Shown here piece after piece: positions 33,425 through 41,737 of a stretch of DNA of 64,000 nucleotides. The position numbers and the translations under genes are program-made. This DNA comes from Palsa-739 sp035532535. Lineage in GTDB: Bacteria > Actinomycetota > Thermoleophilia > Gaiellales > Gaiellaceae. The stretch covers positions 1 through 64,000 of the forward strand of contig DATKQT010000034.1 of the NCBI GenBank assembly GCA_035532535.1. The letters are read 5' to 3'. Position 1 is the first letter of the stretch, and the number at the start of each line of letters is the position of its first letter. The notes beneath the pieces are model-generated. The model was not told the origin of the DNA and did not search any database. It was given only the letters and a program-made list of their open reading frames with translations.

Positions 33425-34792
33425 CTATGCGCCCGACGAGATCGCCTGCTGAGCCTCGCTGGTCGCCTGCTGAAGCATCTGCACGACGTTCGTGTCCTTG
33501 TTCGTCAGAACGCCTTCCACGACCGCGTCGAGCGCGTGGTACACGCTCTGCGTGGACGCCTCCGGCTCGGGAATGAGGTTCTCCGAGAAGATGCCGGTCA
33601 GGAAAGGCTTCATCTGTGCGATCGGAACGTTGATGTACGGCTTGATCCAGGTTTGCGAGATATCGTACAAGTGCTTGTTGAAGAGCGGCAGCGCGGGAAC
33701 GCCGACCGGCTGCTTGTTCGCCACGAGCGTCTGCGCGTTGCGGATGGCCTGCGTCTTGCTGATCTGCGGCTCTTCGTAGAAGAAGCTCATCCACTTCACG
33801 GCCGCCGCGATCTGGGCCTTGCTCGCGTCCGGCCGCACCGCGGCGAGGGTTCCACCGCCGAGCACGCCCGCGGTCTTGTTCTTCGCGAGCGGGATCGGCG
33901 CGATGCCGTAGATCGCCGGATTGACGTTGTACGCCTGCACGAGGTTCGTGTAGATGTCCGAACCGCTGACGTACATGCCGACCGTGCCGGCGGCGAACGC
34001 CTGGTTGATGTCGCCCCAGCTGTAGCTGAAGTTGGAGCCCATCGAGTTGTCCGTCCAGCGCATCGCCTTGAGCATGTTCAGCGCCTGGATCGTGTACTTG
34101 TTGTCCAGGGTCGCCTTCGCGCTCGTGCCGGTGCCCGTCTCCATCCGCCCACCGAGCGAATAGACGACGGTCGTCAGGATCCAGCCGGCCGTGTTGTCGT
34201 CCTTCGCCATCTCGACGTAGCCGGCCTTACCGGTCTTCTCGGTGATGATCTTCGCGTCCTTGCGGACCTGCGCCCACGTCGTCGGCGGCTTGTTGGGGTT
34301 GAGCCCTGCCTCAGAGAACAACTGGCGGTTGTAGTGCAGCGCCTGCGCGTACGCGCCCTTCGGCAGAGCGACGACCTGCCCCTTCGCGTCCGTGCCCTCG
34401 GCGATGACCGCCGGGTTGAACTCGCTGAAGTACGGCAGCGCCTTTGCGTATGGCGTCAGGTTCGCGAGCTGCCCGTTATCGCCGAGCGAGCGCGCATCGG
34501 TGAACGGCACCTCGAACACGGTCGGCAGCGTTCTCGCCGCGAGCTTCGCCGCGAAGGTCGGGCCCGTCCAGTTGTACTCGACCGGCTTCACCGTGATTCC
34601 CGGGTTCGCCTTCTCGAACTGGGCGACCTGCGAGTTGAACTGGTCGATTGCCGCCTGCGTGCTGCCAGGGATGAGCGACGCGACGCTGATGGTGACGCTG
34701 CTCGACCGCGAGCCGAGAGCGGCTGCCGTCGCGCACAGAGCCACCAGGCCGGCGACCGCGACGGCGGTGGCAATCCTCCGTAGGGATTTCAT
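33425..34792 (-). CDS. carbohydrate ABC transporter substrate-binding protein
   Basis: A 455-residue extracellular solute-binding protein family 1 member. A signal peptide (MKSLRRIATAVAVAGLVALC) carries a possible lipobox-like Leu-Cys at about residue 20. The mature part has QVAQFEKANPGITVKPVEYN, LPTVFEVPFTDARSLGDNGQ and VGMYVSGSDIY, typical of sugar-binding lobes. ATG 34792 has an AGGAAGGA ribosome site and overlaps the stop of the glucosidase gene. Substrate inferred as an alpha-glucoside from the adjacent GH13 enzyme. Confidence 0.92.
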   Translation of the reverse strand: MKSLRRIATAVAVAGLVALCATAAALGSRSSSVTISVASLIPGSTQAAIDQFNSQVAQFEKANPGITVKPVEYNWTGPTFAAKLAARTLPTVFEVPFTDARSLGDNGQLANLTPYAKALPYFSEFNPAVIAEGTDAKGQVVALPKGAYAQALHYNRQLFSEAGLNPNKPPTTWAQVRKDAKIITEKTGKAGYVEMAKDDNTAGWILTTVVYSLGGRMETGTGTSAKATLDNKYTIQALNMLKAMRWTDNSMGSNFSYSWGDINQAFAAGTVGMYVSGSDIYTNLVQAYNVNPAIYGIAPIPLAKNKTAGVLGGGTLAAVRPDASKAQIAAAVKWMSFFYEEPQISKTQAIRNAQTLVANKQPVGVPALPLFNKHLYDISQTWIKPYINVPIAQMKPFLTGIFSENLIPEPEASTQSVYHALDAVVEGVLTNKDTNVVQMLQQATSEAQQAISSGA

Positions 34793-36474
34793 CGTCCTTC
34801 CTCTCCTTGACCTAGTGGATTCAACAACCAGACCGTCGTGTCGCGCGAAACCGCACCTCCTTCGAGGTCGTTGCTGGCAATGAGGATCTCGGCGCCCGGC
34901 GGCAGCGCCGCCGGCTCCGAGCCGAAGTTGACGAAGCACACGAAGTCCTCGCCTCGGGCAAAGGCGAGGACTTCGTCGCCGGAGGGAATCCATCGGAATG
35001 CGCCCCCGCCCCACGGCGCCTCGCGCCGCAGTCGCAGGCCTGCGCGGTAGAGCGAGAGCATCGAGGCGGGGTCCTCCGACTCCGCCGCGACGGTGAGGGC
35101 TGCCCAGCCGTCCGGCTGGTCGAGCCACGTGCGCGCGCCGTCGGCGCTGAACCCGTACGGCGGATGGTCTCCCGACCAGGGAATCGGGATACGGCAGCCA
35201 TCGCGACCGGGGTCGACTCCGCCGGAGCGAAGCCACATCGGGTCCTGCCTGCGCTCGTGCGGGATGTCCTCCACCTCGGGCAGTCCGAGCTCCTCCCCCT
35301 GGTACACGTACATCGACCCCGGGAGCGCCATGGCGAGCAACGCCGCCGCACGCGCGCGGCGTGCGCCGCGCTCGAGGTCGGTCGGCGTGCCGGCGCGTTT
35401 CGATTCGAACGCGAACGAGCTGTCCGCGCGGCCGTACCGCGTCACAGGCCGCGTGACGTCGTGGTTCGAGAGCACCCACGTCGCGGCCGCATCGACGGGC
35501 GCGTGCGCGGCGAGCGCGGAGTCGATCGACTGGCGTATCCGGTCCGCCTCCCACGGGCAACCGAGGAAGTCGAAGTTGAACGCCGTGTGCAGCTCGTCTG
35601 GACGGAGATAGCGCGCGAAGCGGTCCGCGTCCGGCAGCCAGATCTCGCCGACGAGCACGCGTGGCTCGTCGTAACTGTCCGCGATCGCTCGCCAACGTCG
35701 ATAGATCTCGTGCAGGTCGTCGCGGTCGGTGAACGGGTGCTCGCCGGGGCCGGGGTGCGGCCGCTCCTCTGCGAGCTCGGGGTCCTTGACGAGCAATGCC
35801 GCGGAATCGATGCGGACGCCGGCAGCGCCGCGGTCGAACCAGAAGCGGAGCACGTCCTCGTGCTCGGCCCACACGTCTGGGTGCGTCCAGTTCAGATCCG
35901 GCTGCTCGGGCGCGAACAGGTGGAGGTACCACTCGCCGTCGCCGTCCGCGCGGGTCCACGCCGACCCGCCGAAGATGGACTGCCATCCGTTCGGCGGCGA
36001 GCTCCCGTCCGCGCCCGACCCGGGCCGGAACCAAAAACGTTGTCGCTCGGGCGACCCCGGGGTCGCCGCGATTGCAGCCTCGAACCACGGGTGCCGGTTC
36101 GACACGTGGTTCGGGACGATGTCGACGATCGTGCGGATGCCGAGCGCGCGCGCTTCGGCGATCAGCAGCTCAGCTTCCGCGAGCGTCCCGAAGGCCGGGT
36201 CGATCGAGCGGTAGTCGGTGATGTCGTACCCGCTGTCCGCCATCGGCGACGGGTACCAGGGGCTGAACCAGAGCGCGTCGACGCCGAGGTCGCGCAGATA
36301 AGGAAGCCGGTCGCGGACGCCGGCGAGATCGCCGACCCCGTCACCGTTCGCGTCGGCGAAGCTCCGGACGTAGACCTGGTAGACGACCGCGTCGCGCCAC
36401 CACTGGGCAGCGCGACTGCTCGTCCGGCCCTCGACCGCTGCCTCGCGGACTTCCACGCGGCGAGCATGGCACAC
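34789..36474 (-). CDS. GH13 alpha-glucosidase (oligo-1,6-glucosidase/maltase-like)
   Basis: A 561-residue glycoside hydrolase family 13 enzyme. Region I is DIVPNHVSNRH, region II GVRIDSAALL with the nucleophile Asp at about 222, region III VGEIWLP with the acid/base Glu at about 285, and region IV VLSNHDVTR. Early GDGVGDLAGVRDRLPYL is typical of cytoplasmic maltases/isomaltases. There is no signal peptide, so imported oligosaccharides are cleaved inside the cell. First structural gene after the LacI operator region. ATG 36474; GTG 36453 is an alternative. Confidence 0.92.
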   Translation of the reverse strand: MCHARRVEVREAAVEGRTSSRAAQWWRDAVVYQVYVRSFADANGDGVGDLAGVRDRLPYLRDLGVDALWFSPWYPSPMADSGYDITDYRSIDPAFGTLAEAELLIAEARALGIRTIVDIVPNHVSNRHPWFEAAIAATPGSPERQRFWFRPGSGADGSSPPNGWQSIFGGSAWTRADGDGEWYLHLFAPEQPDLNWTHPDVWAEHEDVLRFWFDRGAAGVRIDSAALLVKDPELAEERPHPGPGEHPFTDRDDLHEIYRRWRAIADSYDEPRVLVGEIWLPDADRFARYLRPDELHTAFNFDFLGCPWEADRIRQSIDSALAAHAPVDAAATWVLSNHDVTRPVTRYGRADSSFAFESKRAGTPTDLERGARRARAAALLAMALPGSMYVYQGEELGLPEVEDIPHERRQDPMWLRSGGVDPGRDGCRIPIPWSGDHPPYGFSADGARTWLDQPDGWAALTVAAESEDPASMLSLYRAGLRLRREAPWGGGAFRWIPSGDEVLAFARGEDFVCFVNFGSEPAALPPGAEILIASNDLEGGAVSRDTTVWLLNPLGQGEEGR

Positions 36475-36485
36475 TTAACAATTGA

Positions 36486-36526
36486 TTGCAAGATTCGATG
36501 TGAATCTTGCAAATTTCTTGCAAGAA
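36486..36526 (-). promoter_or_regulatory. paired LacI-type operators upstream of the alpha-glucoside operon
   Basis: TTGCAAGATTC (36486-36496) and GAATCTTGCAA (36502-36512) form a perfect inverted repeat with a 5-bp spacer. Next to it TTCTTGCAAGAA (36515-36526) is a second perfect palindrome. Both share the TTGCAAG/CTTGCAA core known for actinobacterial MalR/AglR-type LacI repressors. They fill the 54-bp gap between the lacI-family gene and the GH13 gene, the expected site of repression. Confidence 0.78.
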
Positions 36527-36528
36527 CG

Positions 36529-37551
36529 CTAGGGCTGGCCGCTCGCCGTCCTCAGGGCGGTGACCGGCGCGACCGAGCCGGTGGACGCGCGCACGACGAG
36601 CTCCGGCTCGAACAGGAGCTCCTCGGTCGAGACCGGCGCGCCCCCGATCTGGTTCATGAGCGTGGCGACGGCGCTCCGCCCCATCGCCTCGATCGGTTGA
36701 CGGACGGTTGTGAGCGGCGGGTCGGTGCAGCTCATGAGCGCCGAGTCGTCGAAGCCGATGACGGAGACGTCGTCAGGCACCTCACGGCCCTCGCGCCGTA
36801 CGGCGCGGACGACGCCAAGCGCGATGATGTCGCTTGCGCAGATGACGCCCGTGGCGCCCTTCCGCAGCAGCCGGCGGCCCGCCGCCTGCCCACTCTCCAT
36901 CGAGAACGTGCAGCGCTCGACGAGATCGGCGGCGCCGCCGAGCTCCTCGAACGCCGCCAGCTTGCGGGCCGAAGGCACGTGGTCCGCCGGCCCGAGCACC
37001 ATGCCGATGCGCTCGTGGCCGAGGGAGCGCAGGTGCGTGAACGCCTGCTCCACCGCGCTCCGGTCGTCGGTGGAGATGCGCGGGAAGCCGAGGTCGTCGT
37101 ACGCGGCGTTGACGAGGACGACCGGGAGCCCGCGCTCGCGGAGGCGGATGTAGTGCTCGTGGTCGGCGGCCGCCTGCGCGTACTCGCCGCCGGAGAAGAT
37201 CACGCCCGAGACCTGGTGCTCGAGGAGCATGTCCACGTAGTCCGCCTCGGAGATGCCCGCCGAGGTGCGCGTGCAGAGCACGGGCGTGAAGCCGCGCTTC
37301 GCGAGCGTGTCGGCCACAACCTCGGCAAATGCAGGGAAAATCGGGTTCTGGAGCTCGGGGAGGACGAGCCCAACGAGCCGGGCGCGCTCGCCGCGGAGCT
37401 GCGTCGGCCGCTCGTAGCCGAGGACGTCGAGCGCGGTGAGGACGAGCTCCTGGGTGGCCTTCGCCACCCCGGGCTTCTGGTTGAGCACGCGACTGACCGT
37501 CGCCTCGCTCACGCCTGCGTACTTCGCGACTTCGGCCAAGCGTCGCGCCAT
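36529..37551 (-). CDS. LacI-family transcriptional repressor
   Basis: A 340-residue regulator. The N-terminal HTH is LAEVAKYAGVSEATVSRVLN, with hinge helix sequence up to ERPTQLRGERA; the periplasmic-binding-protein-like sensor domain begins LVGLVLPELQNPIFPAFAE and contains VIGFDDSALMS and PPLTTVRQPIEAMG near the end. It lies upstream of and co-oriented with the sugar operon and next to matching operators, so it most likely senses the imported sugar. ATG 37551. Confidence 0.94.
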   Translation of the reverse strand: MARRLAEVAKYAGVSEATVSRVLNQKPGVAKATQELVLTALDVLGYERPTQLRGERARLVGLVLPELQNPIFPAFAEVVADTLAKRGFTPVLCTRTSAGISEADYVDMLLEHQVSGVIFSGGEYAQAAADHEHYIRLRERGLPVVLVNAAYDDLGFPRISTDDRSAVEQAFTHLRSLGHERIGMVLGPADHVPSARKLAAFEELGGAADLVERCTFSMESGQAAGRRLLRKGATGVICASDIIALGVVRAVRREGREVPDDVSVIGFDDSALMSCTDPPLTTVRQPIEAMGRSAVATLMNQIGGAPVSTEELLFEPELVVRASTGSVAPVTALRTASGQP

Positions 37552-37556
37552 GGCTT

Positions 37557-37578
37557 TCAGGTTATCGCAAGAACCTGA
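37557..37578. promoter_or_regulatory. inverted repeat in the LacI/DAGK divergent region
   Basis: TCAGGTT (37557-37563) and AACCTGA (37572-37578) flank ATCGCAAG, six bases upstream of the lacI-family ATG and 33 bp from the divergent DAGK start. The centre shares GCAAG with the sugar-operon operators, so autoregulation is possible, but the half-sites differ. Confidence 0.35.
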
Positions 37579-37611
37579 CAGCCTCGGGGCTAAGGAGTCG
37601 TCCACCTGGGT

Positions 37612-38526
37612 ATGTGGAGCTCGGTGAGGGTCGCGGTGATCGCGCATGCGGGCAAGTCGCTCGGCGGAGGCCTGCCGGCGCTTCGGCGCGCGCTCGCGGC
37701 GCAGGATGTGACCGACCCGCTGTGGTTCGAAGTGGCGAAGAGCCGAAAAGCGCCCGCTCAGGCCCGTCGTGCATTGGCCGAGGGCGCAAAGCTCGTCTTT
37801 GCATGGGGCGGCGACGGGACGGTTCAACGCTGCGTCGACGTGCTGGCAGGCTCGGAGGCGAGCCTCGCGGTCCTGCCGGCCGGCACCGCCAACCTCTTTG
37901 CGACGCACTTCGGCATTCCGAAGGACATCGAGGAAGCCGTCGCGATTGGATTGCACGGAGCTCGAAAGACCCTCGATGTTGGCCGGTTCCGCGGTGAGCG
38001 GTTCGCGCTCATGGCCGGCGTCGGCTTCGACGCGATGATGATTCGCGGCGCAGACGGCGGCCTGAAGAACAGAATCGGCCGCGTCGCCTACATCTGGACT
38101 GCATCTCAGGCCCTCCGCGCGAAGCCCTTTCGCGCCAAGATCAAAGTCGACCGCGTCGACTGGTACCAAGGCAAAGCGAGTTGCATCCTCGTCGGCAACG
38201 TGTCCGAGCTGCTCGGAGGGATCGAGGCCTTCGAGGACGCACATCCCGACGACGGGCTGCTCGAGGTTGGTGTCGTAAATGCCGACGGCGTGCTCCAGTG
38301 GGGCCGCACGCTCGCGCACGCCGCCTTTGGCACCGCCGGCAACTCCCCGTTCGTCCGAGAGACCAAGGGGCGCTCCGTCAAGGTCGCCCTGAATCGAAGG
38401 GTGCTCTACGAGCTGGACGGCGGCGACAGGACGAAGGTGAAGACGTTCAAGGTTCGCGTCGAACCCCGGGCGCTCACCCTGTGCGTCCCCGACGACGCCG
38501 CGTTTTCGACGTCGTCGATTCGGTGA
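37612..38526 (+). CDS. diacylglycerol kinase family lipid kinase (YegS/DagK-like)
   Basis: A 304-residue protein with the nucleotide-binding FAWGGDGTVQRCVDVLAGSE, VLPAGTANLFATHFGIP and GVGFDAMMIRGADGG, all hallmarks of the DAGK catalytic fold. The C-terminal half (VGNVSELLGGIEAFEDAHPDDGLLEVG) is the second beta-sandwich domain. It phosphorylates a lipid (diacylglycerol, sphingoid or related). Start at ATG 37612. First of three plus-strand genes with AarF and CorA. Confidence 0.9.
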   Translation: MWSSVRVAVIAHAGKSLGGGLPALRRALAAQDVTDPLWFEVAKSRKAPAQARRALAEGAKLVFAWGGDGTVQRCVDVLAGSEASLAVLPAGTANLFATHFGIPKDIEEAVAIGLHGARKTLDVGRFRGERFALMAGVGFDAMMIRGADGGLKNRIGRVAYIWTASQALRAKPFRAKIKVDRVDWYQGKASCILVGNVSELLGGIEAFEDAHPDDGLLEVGVVNADGVLQWGRTLAHAAFGTAGNSPFVRETKGRSVKVALNRRVLYELDGGDRTKVKTFKVRVEPRALTLCVPDDAAFSTSSIR

Positions 38527-38536
38527 AGAGATCGTC

Positions 38537-40135
38537 GTGGGAAAACGCTACGAGCGGGCTCGCCGTGCGCTGACGGTAACTCGGATCGCACGACGAGGCG
38601 GCGTTGTCCGCGTTCTCGCTGAGATCGGCGTTGTCGGGAATCGCGAGGCGACGCGCGAGCAGGCCCGGAGATTCCGCCACGCGTTGGAGGAGCTCGGTAC
38701 CACCTACATCAAGCTGGGCCAGCTTCTGTCCTCGCGGCCCGATCTGCTCCCCGACGTCTACATCGACGAGCTCGGCCACCTCGTGGACGAGGTGGCCCCG
38801 GTGCCGTTCGCGGAAATCGACGCAGTCATCCGCGCCGACCTTGGTGACGACGTCTTCGTCGGGATCGACCCGGAGCCTCTCGCTACCGCCTCGATCGCGC
38901 AGACGCATCGAGCGCTGACCGCGGACGGCCTGGAGGTCGTGATCAAGGTGCGCAGACCGGGCATCGTCGAGCAAGTGGAGCTCGACCTTTCCGTGCTTCA
39001 GGCGACCGCCGGTCTGCTCGAGAATCACTCGTCGACCGCGGAGTTGTTGCAAGTGGAGGCGCTCGTCGACGAACTCGATTCTCACCTGCGCCAGGAGCTC
39101 GATTTCACGGAGGAGGCGCACAACACCGAGTTGATCGCGGACCTGATCGAGAAGTACGACAAGCTCACTGTTCCCCGGGTGATTCACCCCTACGTCACCG
39201 AGCAGGTGATGGTCCTCGAATGGATCGACGGGCGCAAGATCGATGCCGATCACGGGCTCGAAGCTGAACGCGCCGCGGAGCTCGCGCGTCAGTTCTTCAG
39301 CGCCTACGTGCTTCAGGTGGTCGTGGAGGGCGTCTATCACGCGGACCCACATCCGGGGAACGTGCTGCTGACCGAGGATGACCGACTCGCGCTGCTCGAC
39401 TTCGGGCTGCTCGGGAGGATCGACGAAAACACCAGGAGTGGCCTGTCGTTGCTGCTGCTCGCGATGGCACAGAATCGCGCGGACGACGTCGCGGATCTCA
39501 TCATCTCGCTCTCGTTCACCGGAGCGGAGGCGGATCAGCCAGGCTTCGTCCACGAGGTACGCCGCAAGCTGCCACGCTTCCACCATCGCCCGCTGTCGGG
39601 CATCCGCGTGGGCGAATCGCTCGCCGACCTGCAACGGATCGCGCTTGCGCACAGGATCGCGCTACCGACGAGCTTCGCACTTGTAGGCAAGACGCTCGCT
39701 CAAGCCGATGCCGTCGCACGGACACTGGATCCCACGATGGACCCGATGGATCTGCTCGAGAGCGAGTCGCTCGACGTGATGGTCACCGAAACGGAGCGCC
39801 GCCTCCAACCGAACCGTCTCTTCGCGGATCTGTATACCCAGCTCGACCCGCTGACGCGTGTTCCGCGCCAACTCGGGCACATCTTGAGCGAGCTCGAGCA
39901 GGGCTCGTTGAAGATGGGAGTCGTTCCGATGGGGCTCGGCGAATTGCAGGCCAACCTGCACTCGGTCGCAAACCGCATCGGCGCAGCCATCGTCGTCGGC
40001 GCCCTCTTGCTCGCTTCGGCCTTGCTCGCGCGAGTCCACCGATTCGAGTGGATCGCATTCTCCGGCTTCTGCCTCGCGGGCCTCGTTGGGCTCTACATGG
40101 TCTGGAAGGTCATCCGCTCGCCGGGCGAGCTGTAG
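38537..40135 (+). CDS. AarF/UbiB (ABC1) family atypical kinase
   Basis: A 532-residue protein. The signature KLGQLLSSRPDLLPDVYIDEL (KxGQ motif) precedes the kinase-like core with ASIAQTHRA, VVIKVRRPGI (ATP-binding Lys), ELDFTEEAHNTE, HADPHPGNVLL and LLDFGLLG (metal-binding DFG). Two C-terminal membrane helices lie at about residues 478-525. The family acts in isoprenoid lipid/quinone metabolism; quinone type here is unknown. GTG 38537, 10 bp after the DAGK gene. Confidence 0.92.
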   Translation: MGKRYERARRALTVTRIARRGGVVRVLAEIGVVGNREATREQARRFRHALEELGTTYIKLGQLLSSRPDLLPDVYIDELGHLVDEVAPVPFAEIDAVIRADLGDDVFVGIDPEPLATASIAQTHRALTADGLEVVIKVRRPGIVEQVELDLSVLQATAGLLENHSSTAELLQVEALVDELDSHLRQELDFTEEAHNTELIADLIEKYDKLTVPRVIHPYVTEQVMVLEWIDGRKIDADHGLEAERAAELARQFFSAYVLQVVVEGVYHADPHPGNVLLTEDDRLALLDFGLLGRIDENTRSGLSLLLLAMAQNRADDVADLIISLSFTGAEADQPGFVHEVRRKLPRFHHRPLSGIRVGESLADLQRIALAHRIALPTSFALVGKTLAQADAVARTLDPTMDPMDLLESESLDVMVTETERRLQPNRLFADLYTQLDPLTRVPRQLGHILSELEQGSLKMGVVPMGLGELQANLHSVANRIGAAIVVGALLLASALLARVHRFEWIAFSGFCLAGLVGLYMVWKVIRSPGEL

Positions 40136-40184
40136 GCGTTCTTCTGTCGTATCTCCGCGTGGCCGGCATTCGTTGAGCGAAGTG

Positions 40185-40274
40185 ATGGCGATCGCGATGC
40201 TGACCTCGACCTTGGCGCTCGCTCTCATGGCGATGACACTCGTGCTGGTGCGGCACGGGCGACATCAAGGATGA
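40185..40274 (+). CDS. candidate 29-residue hydrophobic peptide
   Basis: ATG 40185 opens a 29-codon frame consisting almost entirely of one membrane helix (MAIAMLTSTLALALMAMTLV) with a basic end, RHGRHQG. It lies in the 143-bp gap between aarF and corA, ending 4 bp before the corA TTG. No convincing ribosome site. It could be a genuine membrane microprotein or chance. Confidence 0.3.
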   Translation: MAIAMLTSTLALALMAMTLVLVRHGRHQG

Positions 40275-40278
40275 TCGA

Positions 40279-41256
40279 TTGCTGAAGGCCTACCTCTTCG
40301 ACCGACGCCAGGGCAAAAGCGTCGACGACTGGGCCAAGTCTCTCCAGGACCTGAACAAGAATCAGATCCTCTGGATCGACCTCAGGGAGCCCGACGACGA
40401 CGAGGTGGCCGAGGTCTTCGACGCGCTTGGCCTACGCGATGCCGGCGGGTTGAGGCTCGGCGATCCGGATGGGAAGCCAGGGATTGAGCAGCACGAGGGA
40501 CATCTGCGAGTGACGGCCGTTGCCGTCTCCGATGCAGAACGCGACCCCGCTCGTGAACGGATCGTCGTCGACTGTTTCCTCGGTTCGAACTGGGTCCTGA
40601 CTGCGCACAGCGACGACATCGCTGCGCTCGACGACTTTCGAGGCGTCGCGGAAGGAATGGGCGAAATCGGCCTGCTCGATGCGCCCTCGTTTCTCACGAC
40701 CCTCCTGGAGTGGGTCGTGACGAGCTACCTCCGCGCCTTCGACGAGATCGAAGAAACCCTCGACAAGTTCGACGTGGAGGCATTGGCGGAGCCGAGCAAC
40801 GACCCGGAGAAAGAGCTCGCAGTACTCGGGGACGCTCGGCGTCGAGTGGGCCGCCTCCGACGGACGCTCGCGCCCCATCGAGAGGTATTCGCGGCGTTGA
40901 GTCACTCCGAGTTCGATCCGCTCTCCTCCGATGCATCCGCCGAGCGCTTCGTCGCGCTCACGGCGAGAGTCGACGCGGCGCTCGCCTCCGCACGCGACGT
41001 GAGAGACGGGATCGCGAGCTCGTTCGACGTGCTCATCGTCCGGACGGAGCACCGGACGAACGAGATCATGAAGGTCCTCACCCTCGCGTCGATCCTGCTG
41101 CTTCCCGGCGCACTCTTCGCCGGCCTGGCGGGGATGAACGTCAATTTCAATGCGCACACGTTCGTCCACTCGCCGCTGTTCTGGCTTGTGGTCACCGCGA
41201 TCATCCTGATTGCATTGGCAACGCTCGCCCTCGCACGGCTACGACGGTGGATCTGA
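40279..41256 (+). CDS. corA: CorA-family divalent metal ion transporter
   Basis: A 325-residue protein. The large N-terminal cytoplasmic alpha/beta and coiled-coil funnel is followed by two C-terminal membrane helices, with the diagnostic GMN selectivity motif in LAGMNVNF at the end of the first (about residue 290). Mg2+ (or Co2+/Zn2+) uptake or efflux is likely. TTG 40279 is preceded by AAGGA. Confidence 0.9.
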   Translation: MLKAYLFDRRQGKSVDDWAKSLQDLNKNQILWIDLREPDDDEVAEVFDALGLRDAGGLRLGDPDGKPGIEQHEGHLRVTAVAVSDAERDPARERIVVDCFLGSNWVLTAHSDDIAALDDFRGVAEGMGEIGLLDAPSFLTTLLEWVVTSYLRAFDEIEETLDKFDVEALAEPSNDPEKELAVLGDARRRVGRLRRTLAPHREVFAALSHSEFDPLSSDASAERFVALTARVDAALASARDVRDGIASSFDVLIVRTEHRTNEIMKVLTLASILLLPGALFAGLAGMNVNFNAHTFVHSPLFWLVVTAIILIALATLALARLRRWI

Positions 41257-41729
41257 TGGCGCGATTTCAGCTAACTCTCGCGTGCGCGAGCATGCGGGAA
41301 TCTCACTCGATGGGTTGCCGGCGTTGGGACAGGTCCATCCGCTCGGAGGACCTCACTGCGCCAGTGTGCGTGAACGTCCCTCGGCGCTTGGCCAGGCGTC
41401 AGCGGCGGATTGATCCTCAGCAAGGAGTTCGCCCAGCCGTCCACCGCGTTGCTCACCCCGCCGATTGTGCCGCCACCTTCGATCCGGCACCGGAAGGTCG
41501 CGCGTGAATCATGCGCATCCTGCACAGGCCGTGGTCGATCTTGCTCGGGAGCGGGTGCCCAAGGCCCGATCCTGAATGTCGTGAGCGCCACCACGACAAC
41601 ATTTGCCGCGATCGTCATCGACCTGGTTCTGAGCTTGCCCTTTCACGACGGGGGTCGCAAGCGGTCACTTCGTGGCTTGCGCAAGCCAGCTGGCGCGTGA
41701 GCCGCTCTGCCAGTCGCGCTAGCCAAGCG
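41257..41729. other. intergenic region without recognisable gene
   Basis: About 470 bp between convergent corA and the ROK kinase gene. Short frames here have no recognisable protein. It holds a small hairpin CTCGCG-TG-CGCGAG (41277-41290) soon after corA, without a U-run, and an 11-bp tandem duplication at its right end. No tRNA cloverleaf or mobile-element feature seen. Confidence 0.6.
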
Positions 41730-41737
41730 CTAGCCAA
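41716..41737. repeat. 11-bp tandem duplication across the ROK stop codon
   Basis: GCGCTAGCCAA occurs twice in a row (41716-41726 and 41727-41737). The minus-strand stop codon (TAG, 41732-41730) lies in the second copy and is duplicated in the first, consistent with recent slippage after the coding end. Confidence 0.7.

Noticed and set aside
35164..37578. 804-codon plus-strand frame across the glucosidase and LacI genes
   Set aside because: Runs antisense through two conserved genes and the operator region; no family resemblance.
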